Shown piece after piece: positions 24,461 through 36,600 of a stretch of DNA of 64,000 nucleotides. Every line of letters starts with the position of its first letter. Position 1 is the first letter of the stretch. The DNA comes from Lucifuga dentata (lineage: Eukaryota; Chordata; Actinopteri; Ophidiiformes; Bythitidae), in NCBI GenBank assembly GCA_014773175.1, contig VXCM01000459.1, positions 62,001 through 126,000 on the forward strand, given 5' to 3'. Made by a program: the position numbers and the translations under genes. The notes under the pieces are model-generated. The model was not told the origin of the DNA, did not search any database, and saw only the letters and a list, made by a program, of their open reading frames with translations.

Positions 24461-26990
24461 CCCCAGAGCAGCAGGGGTTGAGTTAAGAAAAGGGAAAATT
24501 GGAGTGATAATGGATGGCAAAGCACTAACTGTGTGCCTGCGTGTGTGTGTGTGTTTGAGAGAAGCAGGAAAAAGGGGTGGTTGATGGTTGCTATTTATAG
24601 GATATGTCTTTTTGTCCTACCTCTGTCACACCGTGCTACTCATCACACAGTCAGAGTACAGAAAGAATAAGAGATGTAGGTCTACAATGTTAACTTGGAA
24701 TTGATCTCTGCAAGCCTGCCTACTGTCCTGCTGGTTTAGAGGATGACTCGGGCTGAACCAGAATGAAGGCTTGGCCTGTTAAGTCTGGTGGTAAAGAAAG
24801 AGGTAAGCGTCACACCGGGTGAATCCTGCTTGAGGAGGTCAGAACAGTAGCTGTAGCTCAGTTATGAAGTAATGGTATAACAAAGGCTACATTCACAGGT
24901 TCTGTTGTCTGTTGATTTTTCCCAGCCTAGAACCGGGAGACAGCAGGATATGACTTTCAATTTACACAAGTGAAGAACAACACACAGTCTGGCACAGAGA
25001 GTGATAAAATCATATGTAAATATGTCTGACTGTATTCTTCCTACCCATGACTTGCATTTCCATTTCTTCCTTGTAGCATGCCTATAGCAACCCGCCTTTA
25101 CTGGTTTCTCAATTCAAGCCCTGGTTCTAGTGCTAATGAGAAATGCGCCATGGATTGGTCACACAAAACAGGAATTGAATCTGACAGGGAGTATATTGTC
25201 AGAGCTTGTCATTGTCCAGGAACACAGTCTTATAATTGTGTCCAGCACCAGCTATCACAGCATCTGAGTGACTAGCTTGGAGGCAATAGCCCGGGGTTTT
25301 CAGAGAGAGGGGAGGAGAGGATTTCAGGCAGGTTCATTACTGAGATACAGTGAAAAATATAGGGTGCCATGGCAACTGACGCATAGTGATCTAATGGAGT
25401 GCACAGGGTGTGTTGATCTCTCAGCCAAACGGGTGTGTGTGTGTGCGTGCATGTGCGTGCAAAGACTAGTTTGATACACACAGGTGTTCAAACAATCTCA
25501 GTACTGTACACTCCTATCCTTAGCCAGGTCTGTATGTACATATCAGAGATGAGTCTGAGATGATTAACCAGAGGCTTGGCACGGCGTGCGGTGGTCAGTG
25601 TGTTAGAACTCCTTGTTGTTATTTTTTTTTTCCCTCTAAAAGCATCAAATCTAAAGCCTTAATCAGTGCTTGATTCCGTTTATTCAATCAAGTATGATGT
25701 CATTGTGTCACTTCCCCTTATGAATTGCTTATGTGACTGTTCTGTTCACTAAGGATGCATACATTGCAGTTTTTCCCTGGCAGAGGAAGCTTTCACTGAA
25801 TGCATATTAAATCAGTACATCTAGCCTCCATCTCACCACCTCATTGGGGATTCTGGGCCCGCTTAGCCAGCATTAATACTGTTAAATATACTATTAAAGA
25901 GCCACGGTAGCTGTAGCTCCAGAAACCTACAAGTGCACACATGAAAGCCTCTTACAGCCATCAACTGTCATTTAACCTCACACACAAGTATCCTTGCACT
26001 GTAGGAGCCACCTGTTGTTGAAGGGAAAAGAACAAATGAATTTCGAACAAAAGGAAATTTTATTGAAGAAAAGTTGGCGATTGCTGGCTCACATCTCCAA
26101 TGGAAATTGTAAATAGCGAATTGAATTCCACGTGTTCTGATGACCTTTTTAATACTTTCTATCACATTTTAGTGGTTGTTGAAGGTTTGTGTTTTTACTG
26201 TAGTGGACGACACTGTGTACTTGTCTTTGTCATGAACTCACTAAGAATGTGTGGTATAAATCATAGAGGTTGTGTCAGTCTATTTTGTCTTGTTATGCAT
26301 TTAAAGCAGTTTGTTCAGTGTTGTAAGTGGCGTGGATTACCATGTTTGAGCAAATGTGCTTTTCTTTTTTTTTCCTGTTTTCTTTTACTTTAAAAGTAAC
26401 AGAAATATGTAGAGGATCTGAAGATATTAGCTCCCTGCTTAGCAGTGTTGAAGTTGCCAAGCAGAAAAATAATTTTTCCATCTAGTTTGCTTCATGGGGA
26501 AAAAATGCAAAACTCCAGATTCCTCCCCATGTTCATGTTGGGTAGTTGTTTTATTTTCCAGGACAGTGTTCCATTGAATAAAAGTCCTTGTTTTGCTCTT
26601 TGCTGTAGAGAAGTCAGTGCCTTCCCCTGCCTGCGGCTGGGCTTTTATTGGAGAAGCGACTTTGATGTCTATGCAAGCTCTTTTCTACCAGCTTACCAGC
26701 CTGCATCAAAAAGTTCTTTGAAAACTCATGTAGCTCATTCTGTGTACATAGTGTTATTTACCACCTTTGAAATGGAACCATCTAAAATGTGTGCTTGTTG
26801 TTGAATTTATAACAGGTACATTGTGCTTGTATGGTATCATAAAAACACTTTTGTAGAATATTAACTTGCATCTAGTTTCACTGAATCTATTTTTCTACTG
26901 TCACCTCAAAAGGTGCATAACAGTGGTTAACCTGGGCATCCTCAAAATAAACTGGTTTGATATTATGGAATAAAACTGAACTCCGCTGGG
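24461..26990 (+). other. btbd7: BTBD7 3' UTR
   Basis: About 2.5 kb follow the stop codon with no other gene. AATAAA signals at 26946-26951 and 26969-26974 are plausible polyadenylation signals, just before a MITE at 27006. Confidence 0.6.
26946..26974 (+). terminator. btbd7: BTBD7 polyadenylation signals
   Basis: Two AATAAA hexamers on the plus strand lie 23 bp apart, about 2.5 kb after the BTBD7 stop. Confidence 0.5.
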
Positions 26991-27005
26991 TTATTTTGTG
27001 TAGTA

Positions 27006-27266
27006 CAGGGATTCTCGAGCTTTTCAACTAAGTATCTACAAAACATCAAAGCAGCAAACCACTGAAAACCTCATGTGAAGTTGGGCTATTTCAGCAACAA
27101 AACAAAAATCAGTTAAATTTCTTTTAATGTGAATAATTTGCCAAAATAAGACAATTTCTATTGATTTAAATTGATTCTCTGCAGAAAATTGTAGTTATCA
27201 AGTGTGTCATCAGAGGACGTTTCAAGTACCACTGGTGGCACACATACCACAATTTGAGAACCACTG
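27006..27266. mobile_element. hAT-like MITE with perfect 8-bp target duplication
   Basis: This 261-bp element starts CAGGGATTCTCGAGC and ends TTTGAGAACCACTG (imperfect inverted termini). It is flanked by GTGTAGTA on both sides (26998-27005 and 27267-27274). It has no coding capacity and belongs to the same family as 10652-11085. It lies between the convergent BTBD7 and UBR7 3' ends. Confidence 0.85.
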
Positions 27267-27350
27267 GTGTAGTAGTATGTAATTACTTCATCAGGAACAC
27301 TTCATCCACAAAAACTCATATTCCTTTACATCACCAGTTTAGTAAGAGAT

Positions 27351-27356
27351 TTTATT
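27351..27356 (-). terminator. ubr7: UBR7 polyadenylation signal candidate
   Basis: TTTATT on the plus strand (AATAAA on the minus) lies about 430 bp after the UBR7 stop codon. The segment 27357-27781 is then the UBR7 3' UTR. Confidence 0.45.
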
Positions 27357-27781
27357 GTCAGTATCAGAAAAACTCATTAGCAAGTAAACACCCGAGTCAA
27401 AATGTTATCCATTGCATGGTTGACGGTGGCATCGTGAAATAATCACAACAGTTTAAAGCATACAATACTAAAACAATTTCAACAACTTGTACAAAAACCA
27501 GGGAACACTAGACTTTCATTATAAGCTTCAAAATTAAGGCATCATTTTAATTCAGTAAAACTGGACACGTGTAAAGATAAAATGACTGCATGGAAATTTC
27601 ACACTCCATTTTAAGAAGAACCTAACGGTAATAACTGCAATCGGTAATTTGCACATGAATTGTTCAAGCTTAAGGATCTTATTGGTTTCAGAAAATGCCC
27701 TTTATTCAACAGGGAAAAGGGTCATTTTCCAAATTCCACATTCTCAGTACCACGCATGTTGTGGTCGCAGGATGGTCTTCA

Positions 27782-30700
27782 TTACTGGTATCCTGCATTT
27801 GTTCTGTGTCTTTTTCTTGACTGCAGCCCCTCAAAGAACTGCTGTATGGCTTCTTCTGTGATCACCTGAAAAAGAATATATAGGTGAGCTTGGAGATTTG
27901 AAAAAGAACTTGTAACAAAACAAAAAAAACATTGCATCAAGGCCCAGAGGGTGATCGTTACATTCAATTCTAACCATTAAATCCAATCCATATTAGCTTT
28001 TAAACATCCATTTCTCACCTTTCCTTCATCTGCAAACTGCTGCAAGAATGTCATGAGCTCTGTTTTCAGGTCATTGTAATCTAAGAGAGTAACAAAATTC
28101 ATTAGGCCATACATATCAAGTCTCAATCATCTCTTTCCATATTTTTTTATATTATGACCCCACATCTTTCCCACTGCCCCCTGCCCTCTTGTGCTCACGG
28201 TAAATCATCTCCAGCTGCTGCACACGGTCCAATGAGCCCAAGAATGACATCAGCAGGTCTTGCCCAAATGGCTCTGTCCTGCCTTTGTTCTCATAGGCCA
28301 GCATGGTGTCTGACTCATCCAGGAGAAACTGGACCTCGACATCCACGTAGGCCCTCTGAATGCAAAAGCATCACACAGCAAGAAAACAATCATTAAAAAG
28401 AAACTTAAGCAGTGACTGTATAGCTGCTCTGTGAAGCTAGGATTGCATGGAAAGCAAAGTGGCTCTCTGAGGCGTACCTTGCAGCTGACGCAGGTGCAGA
28501 GCTTAGAGCGCCAACTGTAAGGCCAGAATACAGCTCCCTCTCTCGGCCTCTCCAGCTCCTGGGCCTGCAGCTCCTTCAGTCTGCAGGCCACAGTTTTGTT
28601 GGCAGACTTCACAAGACTGTCTGTCATTTCCTGGTGGGTCCTCTTGCAAGAGGAACTCCAGCTCTCTACCTCCTGAGACACAAATAATAACAGGATGGAG
28701 TGAGGCACTGTGTTTATACGGGCAACAAGAGAAGATGGTGACATGCCTGGACTTTATGACAACATGTCTCCATGCAGCCTCGCAGACTCATCCTGGAAGT
28801 CTCAAGGCGACAAACACAAGGATGTGATTGGCTGATAAAAATCACCTGTTTATAGTAGACTGTCCTGTGAAGCCTTGCCAAAGTTGTCTGCAGGGCAGGA
28901 GGAGCAATGCCCCTTGGGTCATTCCTCTAATTACCCAGAGGAGAGGAACGCAGGATAGGAGCGGAAGCCTGCCTGTCAATATAATCTACTCTTTACCCTC
29001 TAGCCCCATCTAGTGGTCGACTGGTAACCTTCATAATCATTGATGCCACAATAAATAATGCCACATATACATAATAAAGTCACATCAGTACTGTTTCTCA
29101 CCTTCTCCTGCTTCCTGTATTCAAGGCTGGGGGAAGAATCCTCACTCCCATTCTCAATCGCATCAAGGCATCCTCCCTTTTCTCTTTCTTCCTCAACATT
29201 GATCTCTTCCTCCTTCTGAGAATGACTGACTTTAATTACAGGTGGTGCTTAATAGGTAAGAAAAAAAAGGAGCAAATTTAAATAGAGAATTAGACTGGCA
29301 AATGCATAGAGATTTGTCTTTGCCGGCTGTGTTTGTGGAGAATTACCTGCAAAATGAGCAGCATACGTCCACAAGAAAGGAGCATTGTTCATGCAGGCCC
29401 CACATACCATCTCTTGCATCTCCTCAGATTCCAGTACAGCGCAACCCAGGTGCTGTCAAAGATGAACAAATAATTGCATGAAAAACAGGAGGCTCAGTCG
29501 TGGTGCAAATTAACATACTACTAGTAAATTGTAATGTTGGGATCTGGCACCTGAGACTTAAAGGACCATACCAACAGTCCTTTTGCATTACTGCCAACCA
29601 TTTTCCAAAGCATAAAACTGTATTTTAGTTTTTGTGTTATTCTGCCAAATCCCTAAATCTTTCTAAATGAAATGTTCAGGTGATACACCCACCTTAAAAT
29701 TCAATGTGTTGCCTGGCAACCCTTATGCACAATTGTAAAGGCATAGTAGTTTTAATTTCTCTGTAAAACCAGTATTCTTCTGGGACTTTATTCCCTGGCG
29801 GCAACATAAATTTTCTGTGTAGCTCTGTGTTAAAATGCTAAAATTATGTTACTTTTTCAAAAAAACAAACAAAAAAAAAATAGACGTTTTGTTGGCCTGT
29901 GGTGGGTTACGTGGGTTACCTGTCTCAAGCATCTTTTAAGTTTCTACTAGAGGCAGGGAAAAAAATTCTAAAATTTTCCGCTCCAGTAAAATTATCAATT
30001 ACTAATTATCAACTATCATCACTGCCAATTATTTTTGGAAAATAATTGGCAGTAATGTCATGTGTATGTGGGTTGTATTTATTGGGCTTAAATATGCAAA
30101 ATCACCAGTATAGTCCTTTTCTATTGTTGCTCTGCATAGCCTTGCCTCATTTATTACCATGATTTATGCTTACCTTGCTATGAAACCAATCTTCACAAAT
30201 GACACACTGAATCATCTCATCATTGACCTAGTGAGTAATTTTAAAAAAGTGTTTTGTTACAATATGTAGTGAGGATAGACACGACAAATGTGATTTATCC
30301 TGGTTATCTGAATAACGTGAAAGGTAAGAGACTAGCAGAATAAAAGGAATACCTCATCATCTGTGTCTGGGTACGGCCGGTCACATGAACAGTAGGAGCC
30401 ATGAAAGTTGTGATTGTACTGGTTTTTAACATTTTTGTTCTCTTTAGCCTTTGAATACAAGAGATGAGGTAATTTTTTTAAAAATCAGCACATGCACAGT
30501 ATACAAGCTGGGAGAAATGAAACGTGAATGAAAAGGTATGAACAACAGAGGACTCACAGGAATCAGTTGGCACCTGAAATCCCCAAACTTGCCATTTCCA
30601 CAATCACAGCGAAAGTTTCTATGAGATGAGTAAATTATGAAACCATCTCATAATTAAGCAAAGTGTGAGCTTGAAACTATGCGATGGGGTTGCTTTTTTG

Positions 30701-31352
30701 CATGAATAAATTACCTTTTGGTGTACAATTCAAAGATATTATGTCCATCGTGGCATTTGTTTGCACAGGCGAGACAAATCCCAGCAGGCTCTGCAGCATT
30801 GGGAGTGCAAGTACCACAAGCAAACACAGCTTGTCTCTTCACATAGCCCTGCAACAATAAGCACAGGGAGTGTCAATGATGAACAAACCTAAGTCTAACG
30901 ACAGGATCATTTTGAAAAAGGACTCTAGTTATAATTCAGTTACACTGGTAAACTTTCTTTATGGCTTAAATCTGTATTCAGTCTATGTAGGAATGCTGTG
31001 GTGGCACCATGGAAGATTATCATCATCATCATCATCATCAGGCACAATAAGGTCCCCATAAATTCTCCATTAAAGCCCGCAGACACACACACTAAACAAT
31101 ACTAATAATACAGAAATAGCTTTCATTTTTACAATGAACATACGCATTGCTAAATTTAAACGAATTAGACGATTTCTGCAGAGATGCATAGGCCCGCCCA
31201 CCAGCAGCACAGTAAAGCTTTATCTTTACCCGGGAATAAGAACAGTTTTCTGGATCGCTTCCGGCCAGAACACACAAAGCCTCCCGGAGCTCGTCCTCGT
31301 TTGCAACAATATCGCCAAGGGACAATGTACAGTCATTCTGATTTTCCGCCAT
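27782..31352 (-). CDS. ubr7: UBR7, UBR-box/PHD-type putative E3 ubiquitin ligase
   Basis: Eleven exons (transcript order): 31230-31352, 30715-30848, 30558-30618, 30353-30448, 30174-30227, 29347-29452, 29102-29247, 28478-28672, 28199-28355, 28019-28080, 27782-27865. All phases join, giving 405 residues (human 425). The UBR box spans about 48-105: Cys52, Cys55, Cys66, Cys69, Cys73, His74, His77, Cys90 and Cys92. A PHD-like finger spans about 125-180: Cys126, Cys128, Cys146, Cys149, His154, Cys173 and Cys176. An acidic linker is followed by a conserved C-terminal block (WRSKLCTCVSCK, DESDTMLAYENKGR). The end resembles human IQQFFEEFQSKKRRR (here IQQFFEGLQSRKRHR). The known family role is a nuclear/cytosolic E3 reported to act on histone H2B. 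The start MAENQNDC is chosen because upstream in-frame codons are promoter-like. Confidence 0.96.
29003..29016 (-). promoter_or_regulatory. CTCF-like core motif, reverse orientation
   Basis: GCCCCATCTAGTGG matches 13 of 14 positions of the reverse complement of the CTCF core, within the UBR7 intron before the exon at 28478-28672. Motif match only. Confidence 0.35.
30021..30053. repeat. perfect 15-bp inverted repeat
   Basis: ACTGCCAATTATTTT, a 3-nt centre (TGG) and its exact complement form a small hairpin in a UBR7 intron. Confidence 0.9.
30558..30848 (-). CDS. ubr7: UBR7 UBR-box exons
   Basis: Exons 30715-30848 and 30558-30618 encode the zinc-binding UBR box from GYVKRQAVFACGTC through GICLACANKCHDGH to RNFRCDCGNGKFGD. 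The split codon AG|A (Arg86) confirms the junction. An N-degron-binding role is known for the family; UBR7 itself is atypical. Confidence 0.95.
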
Positions 31353-31480
31353 CCTAAAAACAAATGACAAAGGGGACACGAACGTAGATACCGGCGGTTC
31401 GAGCACAATATTGACAAACGGGTTTTCCGGGCGGGAGTTTGGCTGAGACCACGTGGAGGAAGTGGCGCAAGATCTGGAGT
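31353..31480 (-). promoter_or_regulatory. ubr7: UBR7 5' UTR and probable promoter
   Basis: Within 130 bp upstream of the UBR7 start are a palindromic E-box (CCACGTGG near 31449), an ETS-like GGAAGTGG, and an E2F/GC-type GGGCGGGAGTTTGG. This is a TATA-less housekeeping-like arrangement. Confidence 0.5.
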
Positions 31481-32820
31481 CACAGAACTGCATCGCGTCA
31501 GAAAACAATTATGTTGCAAATACAATGACAAAGTAATCCCACACACTAAGAAAGACTGGTCCAGAATGTTTTGAAATCGTTTAATTAAAGATATTAATTG
31601 GAATTATTACTATACAATTTTGCGTAACATTAACGTGCCTCTCACAATGAAGACATTTGCATTTTCTGTAAAAAAAAAAAAAAAAANTAAAAAAAAAAAA
31701 AAAGAAAAATGAATCTAAATAATTTACCACTTTACTTCTACTTCTTATTATGAACATTTGAAATTTTAATTCATACTTTAAGTCTTTGTTGAGAATTCTA
31801 TTTTATTGAAAATGTTAATATTTTGAGGATCAAATATTATTTATATTGTAAATGTTATTATTTTAACGAGTGCGCTTTTCATTTACAAGTATCAGTTGAC
31901 GAAAAAAGTTTACTTTTTTTTTTAGTTCAAACAGGCAAACTATAAGGTTTGTGTAGAAAAAATATAGGATAGGTCTCCCTCAAAAACATTGTTTTTATAC
32001 AGATTGAATTTATGGATTTCGTCAGACGAGCCATATCGTTTGCATTACATTGGAATTAAGAATGATTTTGCCTGTTTTAACTTTCTTTTTTTTTTTTTNT
32101 TTTTTTTTTTTTTTGAGGGAGGGGGTCTACCATGCAGCAACCACATCACAGTCGCCCCTTAACACAAGAAAATATTAAAATAACATGATGATGAAACAAT
32201 CTGTATGTAGCAGTCGGTTTCCAGTTGATGGCGCTACTTGAACGTGTATCTCTGTAAATAATACTCACTATTAGTAACTACAAAGAATTATGCTAGTTCC
32301 AACAGACCTACAAATGCTGTTAAAGATCTGTTAATTACCCAAAACTTCAACAGATTGTAAAAGGACTAGTAATAATTAACATTTCTTTATTTTTTTATGC
32401 AAGTGAGCTGATATCGGCAACCTGCTCCAAAGAACTTCTCTGACCACAACTAGTTGCATTCAAGGCCAGTAGGAAATACAGCCGCTTATTAACACAATGT
32501 GAACGGTCTAATAAAGTTGTAAATGTGCAGAATCAAAGCCAGTGTTTATCAATTTTGTGTCCATTTTTTTAAATTAAGAATGCCATTCTTGTAGACCCAC
32601 TTGGCAATGGACTCACTAGAAAGTAATTACTGTTATTAAGTAATACAAATATATATAAATATATTTTCATGCTTTACATCGTGTCAGTTTACAGAAGAAG
32701 GCAAAGGCCAATAAATGATTACTGATGTTGAAACCATACTCTTTCTTGTTATTTACAACCATTCTGTTTAGGTTGCTTCAACTGAAAGAAAAAGTCGGAA
32801 GTGGTAAGTTACGAGGGCTC
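31481..32820. other. intergenic region between UBR7 and ITPK1
   Basis: About 1.3 kb of AT-rich DNA with two poly-A/T runs containing single N gaps (31687, 32099). No gene was recognised. In human the small genes GON7, LYSET and MOAP1 lie between these two genes; no trace of them was seen here. Confidence 0.65.
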
Positions 32821-33046
32821 CTGAAGGCAGCATCAGTCTCCTGGATCCTGGGTGTGTACAGTCAGTTCAGCTCTGACTGACAAAATATACCAGGAACATC
32901 TCAACGTTAGTCCAGCTGTGCCTGTCATCTGTCATCTGGTTTGGAAACTTCTCCCCTTCCTCCGCTGGTCAGACAGGAATGGGAAACTATCCGAGCTAGT
33001 TTCCGAGGAGGACACAGATTCAGAAGAAACTGTGCTAAACTACCAG
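32821..33046 (+). other. itpk1: probable ITPK1 5' noncoding exon
   Basis: A CpG-containing segment ends at a donor, CTACCAG|GTTAGT. It contains an open frame from an ATG at 32852 that stays open for 65 codons to the donor. I read it as leader because the ITPK1 family starts at MQTFLKG downstream. It may extend further upstream. Confidence 0.4.
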
Positions 33047-33615
33047 GTTAGTTAGCTCACCACAGCCGCTCGTTTCCAGCCTTATTCGTAGTTAAGTCAG
33101 TTGTTTCATCTTTTTGCTAACTAGCCGCAGGTAATAACTACTGATAGTTAATTCGGGTAATATTCGGAATTGGCACGAATGTGTTCACACAGTTAATGTT
33201 GGATAGCCATGTTAGCAAGCTAGCTTCCTAATTGCATGCCATTGGTTAGCTTTGCAGATTGTCACTCCACAGCTAGCCAGCTAGCGTTAACGTTAGCAAC
33301 CGAGGTGGTCAGATTCGTGAGGATGGTTCGCTGATGCTGGGGCACATTCACATTGATGTTACGTTTGAGGGCAAATAATAACATCCACCACGGGGAGGTT
33401 TGGTGTTAAAACAAGCATCGGGAGGCATACTAGTCAGAAACCTCACTTATAGCTGGGTGAGAGTTACCTTCTTGTATTACAGACATTGGTGAACTTATGT
33501 TTTCCCTCGCTGCCCTGCCAGGCTACTGGGAAGGTGCTTTGCTGTTTTCGTCTGTCTAAGTTGAGCCTTCACTCACATCCCTGAGCTGTAGAGGAGGATC
33601 AGGAGCACAGCAGAG

Positions 33616-36600
33616 ATGCAGACCTTCCTGAAAGGCCGGAGAGTCGGATACTGGCTTAGCGAGAAGAAGATGAAGAAGCTCAATTTTCAGGCCTTTGCTG
33701 ATTTGTGCAGGTATGTGTTGCGAATATACTATTATTTTGTTGTCCAGGCTTGGTGATTTTCAGGTGGAAGGAAAGACATTCAGATGTACATTGAGTTAAA
33801 AGTGAAAGGTCTTTAGATATCTAGGTTTCAGTCCTTACTCATTTCAATTATTGTTTCAACATGTCATGTCCATGCATAGCAGGTTTAAGTCACCCACGAG
33901 CTTAAGTGTAGGTGCTGAAATGCTATAACCTCAAAAACAAAACTTGTTTATGTTTCAGCCAAATTTATTCTGGTTTTAGATGCTTAGACATTTTTCCTCT
34001 AGCATATAATCAAAGCCATGCTCATTTGGAAGTGAATTTAGAGCAACTAACAGATACTGCTTCCTACAAATTCACCCAGCAGACCTACATCTTAAGCCAT
34101 TTTTAAAAATGTCACTGAGTGGATTGTGAGGCACATGTACAGACAGAATTTTCCCTATCAGCCCAAGACGCTGACTGATCACCTTTTCTCCTCTTTCAGG
34201 GATCAGTCGCTTTGCTGTTTATATAGGAACGTTCTTCTCATCCGCTACTCCTTCATGACTCTGGCTTTTGAGATTTTATTTGTAAAAGCAGAATTGATGA
34301 GACCTTTGATTGCTCTTTCCATTCTGTACGTTGCATTGTGAAGACACTATTTAAAATATGTATGTATGAATGCCCCAAGGAAAAATGGCAAACTCAAGCC
34401 CATAGTCAGAGAAGAGTGTAGTAGGCTTTGTTTGTTATGTCGTGAGTCGGTTCTTGTTGAGACATGATGCTAAGAACAAGATGGCAGGGGGAGGTAATAA
34501 TGTGTGTAGAAGTATTGTTGATAGTGGCAAGGTGCATCTGTAAAAAGCCAAAGCAGGTATGTTTGTTATTTGTCCTAAAGTGTGACATTTACAAAAGTTA
34601 ACCTTCGACTGCCACAATCCTTAGCCTTTCTCAAATCGACTAGTCATCAATAATTAGGACATTATAGTCTCCATCTTTGGCTTATTTTGTGTCTGATTGT
34701 AAATTTTTCCTTATCTACAAAAAATAGACTTATCTGTTTGAATGAGTAAGCAAAACATACATTTGTTCAAGGGTGTGTTTTTATTGGAGCAAGATTTTTT
34801 TTTTTTCTGAGTTTTTTTGGCCTTCAGTGAGGCAGTTATGTCTCAGTGTTGTGCATTATCTCACTGTGTCTTAGCTTATCTGCCTCCAGCAGAGTGAAAT
34901 GTTATATAAGGTGTTGTAAAGTGGGGCATGGATTTTCTCAGCAGATGTGTCTTTGCGAGAAGTGAACTCCCCATCGCTGATTTGCAAAAGCTCCAAGGGC
35001 TCTGAGCTTCTCATCTCTCATTTCCAGCCCTCTCGTTTCTTTCTGCCTGTGCTGAATGAAGGCTGCTGTTGCATTGAAAACACAAATGTAAAATAAGGTG
35101 GTTTACAAGGAAAGAGAATGGCGGATGAAGGAAACATTTTTGAGCCTTCAGCTATTAAGTGTAGGAAGAATGTGGCCCAGCAGGGCAGGTATGTTGTGTG
35201 GCAGGAGGCAGCTTTGTAGATTTTCACCTTTCCGAGGGTTGTTGATTTACAAACCGACCCGATTAAGTACAGATTACGACAGTGTTATCCACAAAATATT
35301 TTTAATCTCTTCATAAACCTCAAGCAGATCCCCCCATCTTGTCCACCCTTCACCCAGAGCTCAAGGTCTGTATCTGTATCATGAGGATGTGGCAAACGAT
35401 CACAGAAAATCAGTCAAATGTATAACTTCTATTAGATTTACAGTTATTCCACTAAATAAATATGATGGTTTATGAACGCCACATCATAGCTTTTGCTCAG
35501 TCACTGAGGCTAGTCTTACTCTTCTAGTTCTCTTTTTTCTGATGCATTTCCCTTATCATATCACTTGTTAGAAAACAAAAGTCATCCTCAAGAGGAAGGA
35601 AAAAAATGGAACTAAAATAAGCTTTTTATGTGTGGCTACCATATTTAGACTGCATTTGTTTTTGGAAAAAGTCTATTTGTCTTCCCAGGAGGTACAGCAC
35701 TCCAGGGTCTTGGTGTGTGGCTCCTTGTTGAGACATTAGCATTTTAAACTTCATCTGGAACTGCTGTTATGCATTAGTGTCCCCTTACTTCTCAACCTCA
35801 GGCAAGAATAACAGTTTTATTTACTATGAGCGCTTCTAGACTTGAGAAATAGCTTCCTTCCTCTGCATTGTCAAACAGCATCGGATTTCATTTCATATAC
35901 CTTAACTTTATGTCATATATCAATATGAGAAGCTTTCTGTCTCGGTCAGATATATTATCCATTATAAAGAAAATATTTGTCCTCAAGAGGAAGTACATTA
36001 TACACTAATGAATTACAGACCAGGGTTTCTTGCAGACTCTCCCTCTCTCTCTCTCTCTCTCTGCACGGAGCATGCAGCTGATATCCTGAGAGCTCCACTT
36101 TGCATCTGTCCTGTCTTGTACAGCTGGATGTTGGGAGATTCCTGCTGGTCAGAGGCAATTGTTGTGATGCTTTGGAGCCACTTGGGTTTATGTTTGTGTC
36201 ACAAAAGCTTGTACAGCAATTTAGAGGCTCCCTGCTGACTTGCATGGCCAAAAAAGAGTTTTCCTTGTGGACATCCAGCATGAACTTCACTGGCTACTGG
36301 TTAAGTGACAATATTGTCAGTTCTTCCTGCCACTACATTCACAGAAGTTCCGAGAACAAAAGGCCTGATTACATTGTGCTACATTTACTGTATGTTGGGA
36401 TATCTTCTTTCTCCTTGCTATCTTTAGGGTTCCATCATTGCTTCATTTTTTAAATGTAATGATAAGACTTAAGGCATTGATAGGAAGACTGTGGTTAAAA
36501 AATCCATTAACATGTAAATAACTGAACTAATGTACAGTATATACTCAAGTATAAGACGAGTTTTTATTACAAAATTTCACAGAGCACACTGGGGGGTCGG

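Noticed and set aside
31353..31508. In-frame upstream extension of UBR7 (MFSDAMQF...)
   Set aside because: The extension crosses promoter-like E-box/ETS/GC motifs. UBR7 orthologues start close to the MAENQ position.
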